A stretch of 64,000 bases of DNA from Algoriphagus antarcticus (GCF_002150685.1 NZ_MSSW01000002.1:1-64000); one strand, 5' to 3'. Positions 47,415-57,700 are shown, counted from the first letter of the stretch. Translations and numbers: made by a program. The notes: a model not told the origin generated them from the sequence alone.

Positions 47415-49593
47415 AAAAAAGGGGGAAGAGCTCTATTTGGCAACAACAGCAGGCCTGATAGCATTTGATCCCAAGGCAAAATCCTTTCAGCCAAGATCAG
47501 AGCTCAATACCAGAGTATTATATGACTTGGTGAGAGACGGTACCGATTTGATCATTCCCGGGAATCAATTGCAAGTGCTCCGAGGAGACCGCAGCATTCT
47601 CCTGGATGGTCCAGAAGATGGCAGCCGTTCCTTTTTGGCCTTGATCCCAAAAAGCAGCCCCAACCAACTTTTTGTAAGTTCGACAAGCGGGTTATTGGTC
47701 TATCAAAGGGGCCTGAGCGCAGAGACTCCTTGGGAATACATAGGGAAAGCTCCAAATACTGACAAGAAAGGTATAGATTTCATTTTAGATTTGGGGAATG
47801 GAAATCTTTTTTTGTCGTCAACCGCAGGACTCATTATCCTGAGCCAAGGAGCGCTCGGATTGGAAACAGTTAACCTGAACAAAATAAAAACAAAGTCATT
47901 TGACGTTGACAATTCAATAACTACATACTCGATGGTTGACGGGGAGTTTTTTATTTTTGATGGGGAAAAAATGCAGAAATATTCTGAGGAGGAGAAATTT
48001 GTCACCGCTGAGGAATTCAGTGCTGTTGAAAGTGAATTGTTTGATTTTAATCAGCATAAATCAGGCTTAGTCTGGTACCAATCCAAAGACCTAAAGAAAC
48101 ACCTACTCACCCGCAATTCGGATGGGAAGTATGTCAAAGACGAAAAACCCAATGCTATTGCCCCTTATTTGTCGCAAGTGGACTTTATAGATGAGGACAG
48201 TATTATGTGGTTTGGATCGCCCAGAGGCCTCATCCGCTACGATCCCAAAAAGGAGAATCAGTTAGCCAAGGAATTTTTTACGCTGATCCGCAGGATAGAG
48301 ACCAAGACTGATACGCTCCCGCTGATTGGCTATGGCAGAGTCAAAGGAGTGGCAATCGAGGAGCGGAAAGAAAATTCGTATCGCTTCGAGTTTGCGGCCC
48401 CATTTTTTGAAGATGAAAAGAAAACGACCTACCAGACCTACCTTGAGGGCTTCGAAGGCGACTGGGTGGATTGGAATGAAAACAAGTTTAAGGAATATAC
48501 CAACTTGTCTCCCGGTACATACACTTTTAAAGTAAGGGCCAAGGCATTCACCGGAAGAATTAGCGAAGAAGCGGGCTATTCCTTCGTTGTCCTTGCGCCT
48601 TGGTACGCCACCTGGTGGGCTTATTCGTTGTATGCGTTTTTTCTGTTTGCTTTGATTGCCACGATCGTGAAGTGGCGCTCCCAACAACTCAAGTCCGAAA
48701 ACCGCCGCTTGGAAGAAAAGGTTGAATTACGCACTTCGGAGCTTGAAAAATCCCTGAACGACCTCAAATCCACCCAATCCCAATTAATACAATCCGAAAA
48801 AATGGCAAGTTTGGGAGAACTCACGGCAGGCATTGCCCATGAAATTCAAAACCCATTAAACTTCGTGAACAACTTTTCGGAATTAAGTAATGAGCTTATT
48901 GATGAATTGAACGAGGAACTGGATAAAGGGGGTATTGAAGAGGCAAGGGCAATTTCCACTGATATCAAGCAAAACCTCTCCAAAATAAACCACCACGGCA
49001 AGCGAGCAGATGCCATCGTGAAAGGAATGCTCGAGCATAGCCGCAAGAGCGCAGGTGAAAAAGTAGCCATTGATCTCAATGCACTTGCAGATGAGTATTT
49101 GCGGCTTTCTTATCATGGCCTGAGAGCAAAGGATAAGAGCTTCAATGCGGACTTTGAATTAGACCTAGATCCCAGTTTGCCCAAAGTGGAAGTCATTCCA
49201 CAGGATATTGGAAGAGTATTGCTGAATCTGATTAATAATTCGTTTTACGCTGTGAATGAACGAAGCAGAAAAGACCTTCCAGGTTTTCAAAACCTGGAAA
49301 ATCTGGAACATTTCAAACCTCTAGTCACCATCTCCACCAAGAACCTTGGCGACAGAATAGAAATCTCAGTAAGCGACAACGGCCCCGGCATCCCCAACGC
49401 CATCAAAGAAAAAATCTTCCAGCCTTTCTTTACTACCAAGCCGCCGGGAAGCGGAACAGGTCTTGGACTCTCACTCAGCTATGATATCGTAAAAGCGCAT
49501 GGTGGGGAGTTGACGGTGGAGTCCCAGGATTATGATGGCATTCACTCCGGAAACACAGGAACCGTGTTCTATATTTTATTACCTATCCTATAA
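47374..49593 (+). pseudogene. 3' part of the frameshifted propeller histidine kinase
   Basis: This continues the propeller (KKGEELYLATTAGLIAFDPK, IMWFGSPRGLIRYDP). A Y_Y_Y domain follows (YQTYLEGFEGDWVDWN, LSPGTYTFKVRA), then a membrane helix (WWAYSLYAFFLFALIATIV) and a coiled coil. HisKA has its His in [12 protein letters not shown] (codon at 48838), and the HATPase has [18 protein letters not shown] and [20 protein letters not shown]. The only apparent start is a TTG at 47374, which is probably not used, since the frame is the continuation of the upstream part. It carries the 33-bp palindrome family at 49272-49304. Kinase core intact. Confidence 0.82.
49272..49304. repeat. 33-bp palindromic element in the propeller kinase
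   Basis: The left arm AGACCTTCCAGGTTTT is as at 38567. The right arm has two changes (GGAAAATCT for GGAAGGTCT), so the palindrome is slightly decayed. It reads [12 protein letters not shown]. About 100 bp on either side are also nearly identical to the kinase at 36570-38885. Confidence 0.85.
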
Positions 49594-49653
49594 ATCTTAA
49601 ATTATTGAATATCATTATGATAGAGGGTTTTTCGAATGTAGCCCAAAATTAAA

Positions 49654-49677
49654 TATCTTTGTTCCAAATATTGGAAC
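49654..49677 (+). promoter_or_regulatory. higBA promoter -7 box with overlapping operator palindrome
   Basis: TATCTTTG (49654-49661) matches TAnnTTTG. Overlapping its last base is the perfect inverted repeat GTTCCAA-ATA-TTGGAAC (49661-49677), at the expected transcription start and 21 nt before the higB ATG. HigA-type antitoxins bind such palindromes to repress their own operon; that role is inferred. Confidence 0.7.
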
Positions 49678-49698
49678 TTTTAGTATATTTATAAACTT

Positions 49699-50001
49699 AT
49701 GAGAATAGTGGCTAAAAGCACTTTAAAAAACTGTTGGGAAACCTACTCGGAGTCGAAAACTGGATTACTATTTTGGTATGAAAAAATGAGTTTTTCTAAT
49801 TACAATACGCCGCAGGAGGTAATTGCGGACTTTAAAGGGGCAGACTATATTGGTAATGAAAGAATAGTTTTTAATATCGCACGCAACAAATATAGACTAA
49901 TAGTCGCCTTCAATTATGAGTTTAAAACCTGCTGGGTAAAATTTGTAGGTACGCATAAAGAGTACGATAAGATTGATGCAAAGACGATAGAACTTTATTA
50001 A
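49699..50001 (+). CDS. higB: HigB-type mRNA interferase toxin
   Basis: This 100-aa basic protein of the RelE fold has family features KNCWETY near the start, ERIVFNIARNKYRLIVAF in the middle and WVKFVGTHKEYDKID at the end. These match the HigB_toxin family, which cleaves mRNA on the ribosome. It precedes the antitoxin gene by 11 nt. The toxin-first order is typical for higBA. A palindromic operator overlaps the promoter. Full length for the family, no lesions seen. Confidence 0.9.
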   Translation: MRIVAKSTLKNCWETYSESKTGLLFWYEKMSFSNYNTPQEVIADFKGADYIGNERIVFNIARNKYRLIVAFNYEFKTCWVKFVGTHKEYDKIDAKTIELY

Positions 50002-50012
50002 AAAAGTAAGAC

Positions 50013-50375
50013 ATGGAAGATTTTAAAATTAAGCCCATAAAAAACGAAGTGGAGTACAGAGCTACTTTGAAGGAACTAGAAAAGGTTTGGAACGCAAAAC
50101 CCAACACGAAAGAGGGTGACATTTTTGAGTTACTTGTATTGGTTATTGAAAAATACGAAGACGAACATTACCCGATTCCACATCTTGACCCTATAGAGGC
50201 AATAAAATATAAAATGGAAGAAAATGGCTTAACTCAAAAAGACCTGGTTAAGTATTTTGGCACAAAATCAAGGGTGTCAGAGGTCTTGAACAGAAAGAAG
50301 CCTTTAACTCTCAAAATGATCAAAGCACTTTACAAAAACTTTGGCATACCTGCAGAAACGTTGTTGTCCTATTGA
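50013..50375 (+). CDS. higA: HigA-type antitoxin, XRE family HTH
   Basis: This 120-aa protein has an N-terminal toxin-binding part (YRATLKELEKVW, FELLVLVIEKYEDEHYPI). A helix-turn-helix lies at about 68-115 (NGLTQKDLVKYFG, SRVSEVLNRKKPLTLKMI). It should neutralise HigB and repress the operon through the palindrome upstream of higB. The DPIEAIKYKMEENGLTQKDL stretch is characteristic of this antitoxin subfamily. No damage seen. Confidence 0.92.
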   Translation: MEDFKIKPIKNEVEYRATLKELEKVWNAKPNTKEGDIFELLVLVIEKYEDEHYPIPHLDPIEAIKYKMEENGLTQKDLVKYFGTKSRVSEVLNRKKPLTLKMIKALYKNFGIPAETLLSY

Positions 50376-50382
50376 ATTGTAA

Positions 50383-50440
50383 GACGGGTTTAGGTATTTT
50401 TAGACGGGTTTTAAACCCGTCCTACCTCAATAAACCCGTC
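50383..50440. repeat. nested inverted repeats after higA
   Basis: GACGGGTTTA (50383-50392) pairs with TAAACCCGTC (50431-50440), and inside lies the 19-bp palindrome GACGGGTTT-T-AAACCCGTC (50403-50421). The unit occurs four times in alternating orientation in 58 bp. It could serve as the higBA terminator or be an interspersed palindromic repeat; it lies exactly between higA and a kinase remnant. Confidence 0.8.
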
Positions 50441-50452
50441 CTACAGTTATGA

Positions 50453-50641
50453 ATCAAAGATAAAATCTTCCAACCTTTCTTTACGACCAAGCCTACCGGG
50501 CAAAGGAACGGCATTGGGATTATCGTTATCTTATTATTTTGTAAAAGCGCATGGGGGGAGATATTAGTGGAGACCCAAAAAGAGGAAGGCAAGCATGCAG
50601 GACAAGCAGGAACAACCTTTATTATCAGACTATTTGTATAG
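50453..50641 (+). pseudogene. 3' remnant of a sensor histidine kinase
   Basis: The frame reads [17 protein letters not shown], the lid of the array HATPase. A one-base gain (CAAAGG for CAAGG) then shifts it. The sequence TTATCGTTATCTTATTATTTTG still encodes LSLSYYFVKAHGG in a neighbouring frame, and a second shift brings back ILVETQKEEGKHAGQAGTTF and a stop at 50639-50641. No upstream kinase part exists, since higBA is directly before it. The start of the DUF1016 reading frame lies inside this remnant. Confidence 0.8.
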
Positions 50642-51645
50642 CAATATATTATTTACAAATACTTGAAAAACTCAAAAGCCAAATCCGTCTTGCCCGGCTT
50701 CAGACTGTTGTATCAGCCAATGCGGTCCTGCTTAAGAGTTATTGGCAAATAGGCAACACCATTTTGCAGCAACAATCTGAAGAAGGCTGGGGCGCAAAAA
50801 TTATTGACAGGCTTTCCTCAGACCTCAAAGAAGCATTTCCTGATATGAAAGGATTATCTGTTCGGAACTTAAAATACATGAGGGCTTTTGCCGGATCTTA
50901 CCCTGATGGAGAATTTGTGCAAGGCACACTTGCACAAATTACCTGGTACCATCACATCACTTTATTGGATAAAGTAAAAGGCAATCAACAGCGCCTTTGC
51001 TACATTGGAGAAACTGCCCGAAATGGATGGTCGAGAGATGTGATGGTACATCAAATTGAATCAAAGTACCTGGAAAGAAAAGGCATTACCCAATCAAATT
51101 TTAAAGAAATTTTACCTGCACCCTTCTCAGATTTGGCTCAGCAATCTTTCAAAGACCCTTATTTGTTTGACTTTCTTACACTGGCAGACAATCACCGTGA
51201 GAAAGATTTAGAAAATGCATTGATTGAAAATATTACCAAATTTCTGCTCGAATTGGGGATGGGATTTGCATTCATCGGCAGGCAATATCCTATTGTGGTA
51301 TCTGAAAAAGAATTTGCGATTGATTTACTTTTTTACCACATAAAACTCCGTTCGTATGTGGTGATTGAATTAAAGGTTGTTGACTTTGAGCCCGAGTTTG
51401 TATGCAAGCTCAATTTTTATCTTTCCGCTGTTGACGCCCAACTGAAAACCGAACTCGACCAACCAAGTATTGGCTTACTGATCTGCAAAACAAAAGATAA
51501 ACTGATGGTAGAATACGCCTTGAAAGATATTTCAAAACCAATTGGCATTTCTGAATACAGGTTAACGGAAATGTTGCCGGCGGATGTAAAAAGTTCTTTG
51601 CCTACAATTGAAGAGATTGAACAAAAACTGGCAAACGAAAAATAG
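50551..51645 (+). CDS. DUF1016 (YhcG-type) PDDEXK nuclease domain protein
   Basis: Family homology begins near residue 33 (LQILEKLKSQIRLARLQTVV), with the DUF1016 N-terminal domain (SYWQIGNTILQQQ, GLSVRNLKYMRAFA, QITWYHHITLLDKV). The PDDEXK domain follows: FAIDLLFYHIKLRSYVVIELK with the Asp and the E-x-K pair, then GLLICKTKDKLMVEYAL. The first 32 residues come from the kinase remnant read out of frame, so the native start is lost or lies at a non-ATG codon near 50640; I keep the ATG at 50551 only as the longest option. Such proteins are often linked to restriction or toxin loci. Kinase remnants flank it on both sides. Confidence 0.82.
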   Translation: MGGDISGDPKRGRQACRTSRNNLYYQTICIAIYYLQILEKLKSQIRLARLQTVVSANAVLLKSYWQIGNTILQQQSEEGWGAKIIDRLSSDLKEAFPDMKGLSVRNLKYMRAFAGSYPDGEFVQGTLAQITWYHHITLLDKVKGNQQRLCYIGETARNGWSRDVMVHQIESKYLERKGITQSNFKEILPAPFSDLAQQSFKDPYLFDFLTLADNHREKDLENALIENITKFLLELGMGFAFIGRQYPIVVSEKEFAIDLLFYHIKLRSYVVIELKVVDFEPEFVCKLNFYLSAVDAQLKTELDQPSIGLLICKTKDKLMVEYALKDISKPIGISEYRLTEMLPADVKSSLPTIEEIEQKLANEK

Positions 51646-51657
51646 CTTACAAAAATA

Positions 51658-51837
51658 TGAAAAACAAAATCTTCCAACTCTTCTCCCCCCTCCCGAGCTA
51701 TCGGGACAACCGCGCAAGGAACAGGATTGGGATTGAGCTTGAGTTATGACATTGTGAAGGCGCATGGGGGGGGAATAAAGGCGGCGACTGAGGAATGCGA
51801 GGGAACGACATTCATTCTACAATTACCAACAGCTTAA
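51658..51837 (+). pseudogene. 3' remnant of a sensor histidine kinase with palindromic insertion
   Basis: It starts NKIFQLFS in one frame. The FTTKPTG lid is replaced by a C-rich stretch containing the inverted repeat TCCCGA-GCTA-TCGGGA (51691-51706). It then reads [21 protein letters not shown] and TTFILQLPTA in another frame, stop at 51835-51837. It follows the DUF1016 stop by 12 nt and ends 8 nt before the next kinase gene. Confidence 0.8.
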
Positions 51838-51845
51838 AAAAGATT

Positions 51846-52067
51846 ATGAAAACACTGTTGAAAATCGCATTATTTCTTCTACTCCCTTTCATTGCAAAGG
51901 CACAGCAAAGCAAGCTCGATAGCCTGCGAAATATTTTGCAAACGGCAACGACAGATTCAGCCCGGCATAACGCCTCATATAATCTATACTTATATTTTAT
52001 TGAAGCTAATAGAGATTCAGCTCTTTTTTATGTTGAGCAACGCTTAACCCTTGCAAAAAAAAAATAA
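51846..52067 (+). pseudogene. 5' part of a frameshifted TPR sensor histidine kinase
   Basis: It starts at MKTLLKIALFLLLPFIAKAQ, a signal peptide, 9 nt after the preceding remnant. SKLDSLRNILQTATTDSARHN follows, the usual start of the array's TPR kinases. It stops after a run of ten A (52055-52064). Removing one A would join it to the next frame (NNMKLAEAAALTSKAYQYNAMG), which continues the TPR region. The break is therefore a homopolymer frameshift. Confidence 0.8.
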
Positions 52068-53808
52068 TATGAAGCTAGCTGAAGCAGCTGCTTTAACAAG
52101 CAAAGCGTATCAGTATAACGCTATGGGCGGATATTCAGAAGCGTTCCAGCACTTATTGCAGGCTCTAAAGATTGCGGAAGACCCCAAAAATGAGGAGGTA
52201 CAGGAATGGAAAGTAACCCAGTATCCTATTCCCGGCAAGAACAGACTTATTGTTATATCCACCACACACCATGTATTGGGAGGCCTGATGCGTAATGCGG
52301 AGAATCCTGAACAGGAAATACTTCATTTAAAAGAGGCATTACAAATTGCTGTTCAAATCAATCATCCAGACCGCCAAATGACATCAAACATGAATTTGGC
52401 AAGCGTTTATTTTAAATTGAATCAGCCTGATTCAGCATTTTATTTTGCAAAAGTGGCGCAAGTGCTTTCAGAAAATCCGTTGGCACAAGGGTATGTTGGC
52501 AATAATATGCTCACTATTGGTGATATCTACTTAGCAAAAGGAGATACTGTACAAGCCAAAAAAAAATATTATGAAGGTTTGAAGTCATCGAATAAACAAA
52601 ACAATCAAGCTGATATAGCAAACCTAAGTCATCGGCTGATTCGGGTTTACCTGATGGAGAATAGCAAGGATTCAGCACTTTCCTACGCTGTAAAAAACTC
52701 GCCTGTAATAAAATCAATAGCGGGAGTGGGATACATGGAAATTGATATGGGAGTTGCCTATGAAGACCTATACCTCGCCTATAAATTAAACAACCAACCA
52801 GACAGTGCCTACAAATACCAAGGTCTTGCTTTGGTAACCAAAGACAGTTTGTATAAAATTAAAATCAAGAACCTGGCTGATTTTCAAAAACTATCTCTTG
52901 GAGAAGCGCTTCGTTTGGAGAATTTGGAGAAGGAAAAAATCCAGACGCAATCAAAAATCAGAACCTATGGGATGATGGCAGGGCTTGCCGTTCTTTCGAT
53001 TATCGGGTTCATTTTATACCGCAACAACTGGCAAAAGCAAAAAGCGAATCTTGTTTTGCAAGAACAAAAACAAAAAGTCGAAACTATTTTACTGGAGCTC
53101 AAATCCACCCAATCCCAACTCATCCAATCTGAAAAGATGGCTTCGCTCGGAGAGCTCACTGCAGGCATTGCGCACGAGATTCAGAACCCGCTGAATTTTG
53201 TGAATAACTTTTCGGAAGTCAGCAATGAACTGATAGGAGAAATCGAGGAGGAAAGAACCAAGAGCCAAGAAGCTAGAGATGAGGAATTGGTCAGCGAAAT
53301 ACTTAGAGATGTCAAAGAGAACTTGAGTAAAATCGCCCACCACGGTAAGCGGGCTGATGCGATAGTGAAAGGGATGCTGGAGCATAGTCGAAAGAGCTCT
53401 GGAGAAAAAGTTCTCACCGATATCAATGCTTTGGCCGATGAGTATTTAAGGTTGAGTTACCACGGAATGAGAGCAAAGGACAAAACCTTCAATGCGGACT
53501 TCAAAACTGAATTCGATCCCAATCTACCCAAAGTCGCTGTTATCCCACAAGATATCGGAAGGGTGCTGTTGAATATCATCAACAATGCTTTTTATGATTG
53601 CAGGGAGAAAGACCTTCCAGGTTTTGTAGGCGACAACAAAAGAAACCTGGAAGGTCTACCCCCCACCGTCATCATCTCCACCAAAAACCTGGGCAGCAAA
53701 ATAGAGATTTCTGTAAAAGACAACGGCCCCGCCATCCCCGATGCCATCAAAGACAAAATCTTCCAGCCTTTCTTTACTACCAAGCTACCGGTCAGGGGAC
53801 GGGATTAG
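52051..53808 (+). pseudogene. main part of the frameshifted TPR sensor histidine kinase
   Basis: This contains TPR-like repeats, a membrane helix (MMAGLAVLSIIGFILY), a coiled coil, H375 in [12 protein letters not shown] (numbering from 52051) and most of the HATPase. The G1 box reads DNGPAIPD, so its second Gly is Ala. After FFTTK one C is missing (AAGCTACC for AAGCCTACC), and the protein would end LPVRGRD. In another frame [22 protein letters not shown] and a normal C-terminus run on to a stop at 53916-53918. With both frameshifts and the box change this kinase is very probably dead. It carries the 48-bp palindromic element. Confidence 0.82.
53610..53657. repeat. 48-bp palindromic element with 18-nt loop
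   Basis: Perfect 15-nt arms AGACCTTCCAGGTTT and AAACCTGGAAGGTCT flank an 18-nt loop ending GACAACAAAAG. It is read as KDLPGFVGDNKRNLEGL. It is at the same domain position as the copy at 43194-43241. Confidence 0.88.
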
Positions 53809-53967
53809 GGTTGAGTTTGAGTTATGACATTGTGAAGGCACATGGGGGAAATATCCATGTCAGTTCCAACAGGGAAATGGGTACCGAATTTATTATAGAA
53901 CTTCCATTAAAACCATGATCAAATGGTAGCTAATTAGGTTGTTATCTAGCTATGTGATTAAGGTCTA

Positions 53968-54135
53968 CTAATATTTTTTAAAGCGTTTGATGGGGATATC
54001 ATCGACAGTTCTGACAACAAATGAGCTGACGAAACCTTTTCCTGACTTAACATCCAAGAAACCTGCCTGTCCGACCTTTCTGTTTTGCGTTTTTGCTTCT
54101 TCCGAATCTTTCAGAAGCATTGTTTTAAAGTTCAT
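53968..54135 (-). CDS. possible 55-aa protein or gene fragment
   Basis: A minus-strand frame starts ATGAACTTTAAAACAATG and encodes a basic 55-aa peptide ending RFKKY, with KVGQAGFLDVKSGKGFVSSF in the middle. The composition looks protein-like (balanced, no A/T-run artefacts), but I recognise no family, and it has no neighbour on that strand. It may be a short real gene or a leftover of a larger one. Confidence 0.3.
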   Translation of the reverse strand: MNFKTMLLKDSEEAKTQNRKVGQAGFLDVKSGKGFVSSFVVRTVDDIPIKRFKKY

Positions 54136-54763
54136 TTTTTTGTTGTTGTAAAAAATCGAGAAAATACTCGCTGCATTTTAGGATTCTTTTTGATAGAGTG
54201 GTGGCTTCCTTCAGTGTAGGGGTTTATGGCCAGGCGTCCAAATTATTCAAGTATTCCCGTCATGCATCTTGGTATTAAATAGGATTTCCGAATCCGTGTG
54301 GAAAGTGTCAGTTCATGGATTAGTCAGCGAGAATCGGACAAAACTGATTTTTAGCAATCATGATCAAACACAAGCGCTCACTCATCCTGAAACCCTTTTT
54401 CAAACAAAAAACTACCGAAGCATTACCAATAAAGCCCTGCATTTTTACAAAAAAATAAATTTTAAAATAATGGCATATTTCTAAAGAAAGAAATTGTAAA
54501 TCAAAAAGTTAAATTTTTTAGCGGATTAATCTTGTTATTCTATTTAAGAACTCAATTGAAAGTTTTTCCTTGTATTCCAAAATGTTGACTATGAATATTT
54601 TGGACAAAAATTTCATACTTTAGGTATGTTTTTTACCAGAAGTAAGCTGCATTTTATTTATAAAAAAAAGCAGTTTTTCGACTTAGATTTTGGGTTCTAT
54701 ATTTTATCAAAAACCCTATCACATTTAAAATGTATTTTGACTCTTTGAACTAAAAATAACTTT
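54136..54763. other. AT-rich non-coding stretch before the secreted protease
   Basis: I see no supported gene; a 71-codon plus-strand frame at 54269-54484 has no motif or start context. The last 250 bp are very AT-rich and must contain the protease promoter, but no exact TAnnTTTG with spaced TTG was found. Confidence 0.5.
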
Positions 54764-57700
54764 ATGCAAAAACTCTTCACATTTGGCAAGAGGATAATGG
54801 TAGTATTGCTACTTGCAGCAAATTTTTCTTATGCCCAAACTGTCAAACTGGAGCAAGGCCAGAATGGCGGGATTGATAAAAATCCTGTAAGCCCTGTAAA
54901 CTGGGCTTCCGGAAATTCCAATTCTGGCAACAGCCATTTCTTTGAAGGGCAGTCCATCCCCTATCGTTTGACCATTTCAAAGTTGCGGGCTGGAAAACAT
55001 ACTGTAGAAATTGAATGGGACAACCGTAAAAATAACAAAAACGCTATCGACTACATCACTAGTTTCGACAGAATCTGTGAGGACGTAATACCGAGTTCTG
55101 GTAATCCAAGATTTGGGGCAATACCGACACCAAATGGAATACCGCAACCTTCAACCAGTTTTAATCAACTTTCTGATGATGAAAGGAAAATCGCCATTTA
55201 TGGCGGGACATTGGGTGAAATAAAATATGTCCCGCAGAAAAAGAAATCAGCTAGTAGCACTATCACCAGATTGAGGATTTCTTTTACCACCAGCGAAAGT
55301 AAAGGATATTACAACACGGTTGTAATTGCCTGGGGAGGTCACCTTGCCAGTGCAAAGGATTGGAGCAAAGGGAATTCTGCCTCAAGCATAAGTGGATCTC
55401 CCTACCATACTAGGGTAGTTTCACTAAATGGAAAATCCGTAGGAAGCCAGAGCCGTTCAGTGAAGGATGTCTCTGAAGCTAGTGAGTTTGATATGGATTG
55501 TACTATACATGGAGACAGTGAAGTTTGTGCTGGTGCCTCAACTACGTATTCGGTAGTAGCCGGAGCAGACCACTACATTTGGTATGTTTCAGGTGGCGGC
55601 ATTGTCTCAGGCCAAGGTACTAATTCAATCGCAGTAAATTGGACAAGCTCAGGAACCGTTTCAGTGGATATAGACAACAAAGGGGCTTGTTACCCCACTC
55701 AATGCAGCCTACCTGTCACCCTTACCAACCCTCCTGCTTTGTCAGTTGTCGATGCTGTACTCTGCAGCACTGAGAATGGCGGTAATACGGCTATTGCAAA
55801 TTTATATGATTATGTCAAAGTCGATTTTGGAGACCTGATTTTTGCACGTAATGGTCATGCGGTAGAAACTCCTGAGCACGTAGTGGTTACTAATGGCGAT
55901 GAGATAGAGGTTTCATCTACGGGTAGTTGTTGCAGCACTGAAACATTTACAGTTATAGTCAATGACCGGCAGGTTTTTGGTATATGCTCCCAGGGAAAAG
56001 TTTATGAACCAGTTGGCGCTGAACTTTCAGCCCTATATGAAATTTTTAATAGAGGTCAAACCGTTGAAACCAATGAAGTCTTCTACATATTCGGAGACGA
56101 AGTTCTGATTGAAGTCATCTATTTTAAGGATAAGTTTGCTGAAGCCAAAGCAATTCTGGAAGATTTAGGATTCTTTACTCCAACTGAAGAGGAACTAAAA
56201 CAAGACCCTAATTCCTTGATAATCGCCGGATTTATTCCAATAAATAAGTTGTTGGATTTGAATCAGTATTCTGAGGTAATCAACTACGTGCGCCCGGCAA
56301 TCCCCGGTGTTCCAAATAAAGGAGCTACCACTACGCAAGGTGACCGAGTAATGCGATCTAACCTCGTTAGAGCAGGATATGTACACTTTGGGGGAGACCA
56401 ACCTATAGACGGAACCGGGATTAAAATCGGCGTACTTTCTGATAGCTATGCCACACGTTCGGATGCCGGTGTCAATACATTGGCTACCGATATATCCAAT
56501 GGCGATTTGCCTGCAGACCTCTATTTTTCGAGGGACTTACCTAGCCGATTTGGAATTGGTACGGATGAAGGTCGCGCGATGCTGCAGATTGTCCATGATG
56601 TAGCCCCGGGTGCCACGCTTGGTTTCCGAACGGGAGTGATAACAGCAGGAGATTTCGCACAAGGAATCCGCGACTTGGCTGCAGCGGGAAGTGATATTAT
56701 AGTTGATGATATTACATACATCACAGAACCTTTCTTTAGTGATGGCAAGGTGGCAAAGGCAGTCAATGAAGTTGCTGCCAATGGAGTTTCATATTTTACT
56801 TCTGCCGGAAATTTTGGAAGCAAATCCTTTGAAGGTGTATTTACTCCCGTTCCTAATTCGTCCATTGACTTACCACTGAACAGTGGTGAATGGACAGGAC
56901 TTGGACGAGTCCATCAATTTAGTAGTGGTAATACTACTCAATCCATTAAAGTCTTTCCGGGGGAAAATGGTCCCGCAGTTTACATGATTGCCCTTCAATG
57001 GGATGATCCACTCTATTCAGTTGACCAGATAGGTAGCTTATATGACCTGGACATTTATCTTAAAGACTTTGGTGTTCCCCTCTTTGGCTTCAACCGTAAC
57101 AATGCCAATGGTGACCCAATTGAAATTCTTTCCTTTAGCGTTTCGGAAGAAACCACAATCGATCTTTTAATTGCAAGGGAATGCGAAAGTTGTACAGACT
57201 TGGATTCCAATACCGGTATTAAGTTTAAGTATGTTGTTTTCAGAGGTGAACTTGACCCGAACGATCAGAATGGAATAAATGCGTCCACTATTTTTGGACA
57301 TGCCAATGCAGACGGGGCAATGACTGTAGGCGCAGTACTTTATTCCAATACATCAGTTTTTGAATTTGACCCAGTACCAAGTGGAATCGAACCTTTCACT
57401 GTTGCTACCTTCTCTTCAAGAGGTGGAACTATTAGCAATGGGGAGCTTCGCAACAAGCCGGATTTCGCAGCACCGAATGGTGTGAATACCACCGTTAACT
57501 TTGGCGCACCAAATTTGGAAGATGATGATTTTCCAAACTTCTTTGGTACCTCATCTGCAGCACCGCATGCGGCTGCAATTGCGGCATTGGTCAAGCAGGC
57601 CCGTATTAAGTATTATCCGGGAACCGGTCCACCAGATTGGGTTGGGGGAGTTGGCATCAGTTTGCCTGCCGACATCCGGAGAGTACTAAAAACTACTGCA

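Noticed and set aside
54269..54484. 71-codon plus-strand frame before the protease
   Set aside because: No recognisable sequence, no neighbouring operon partner, and composition like the surrounding non-coding DNA.
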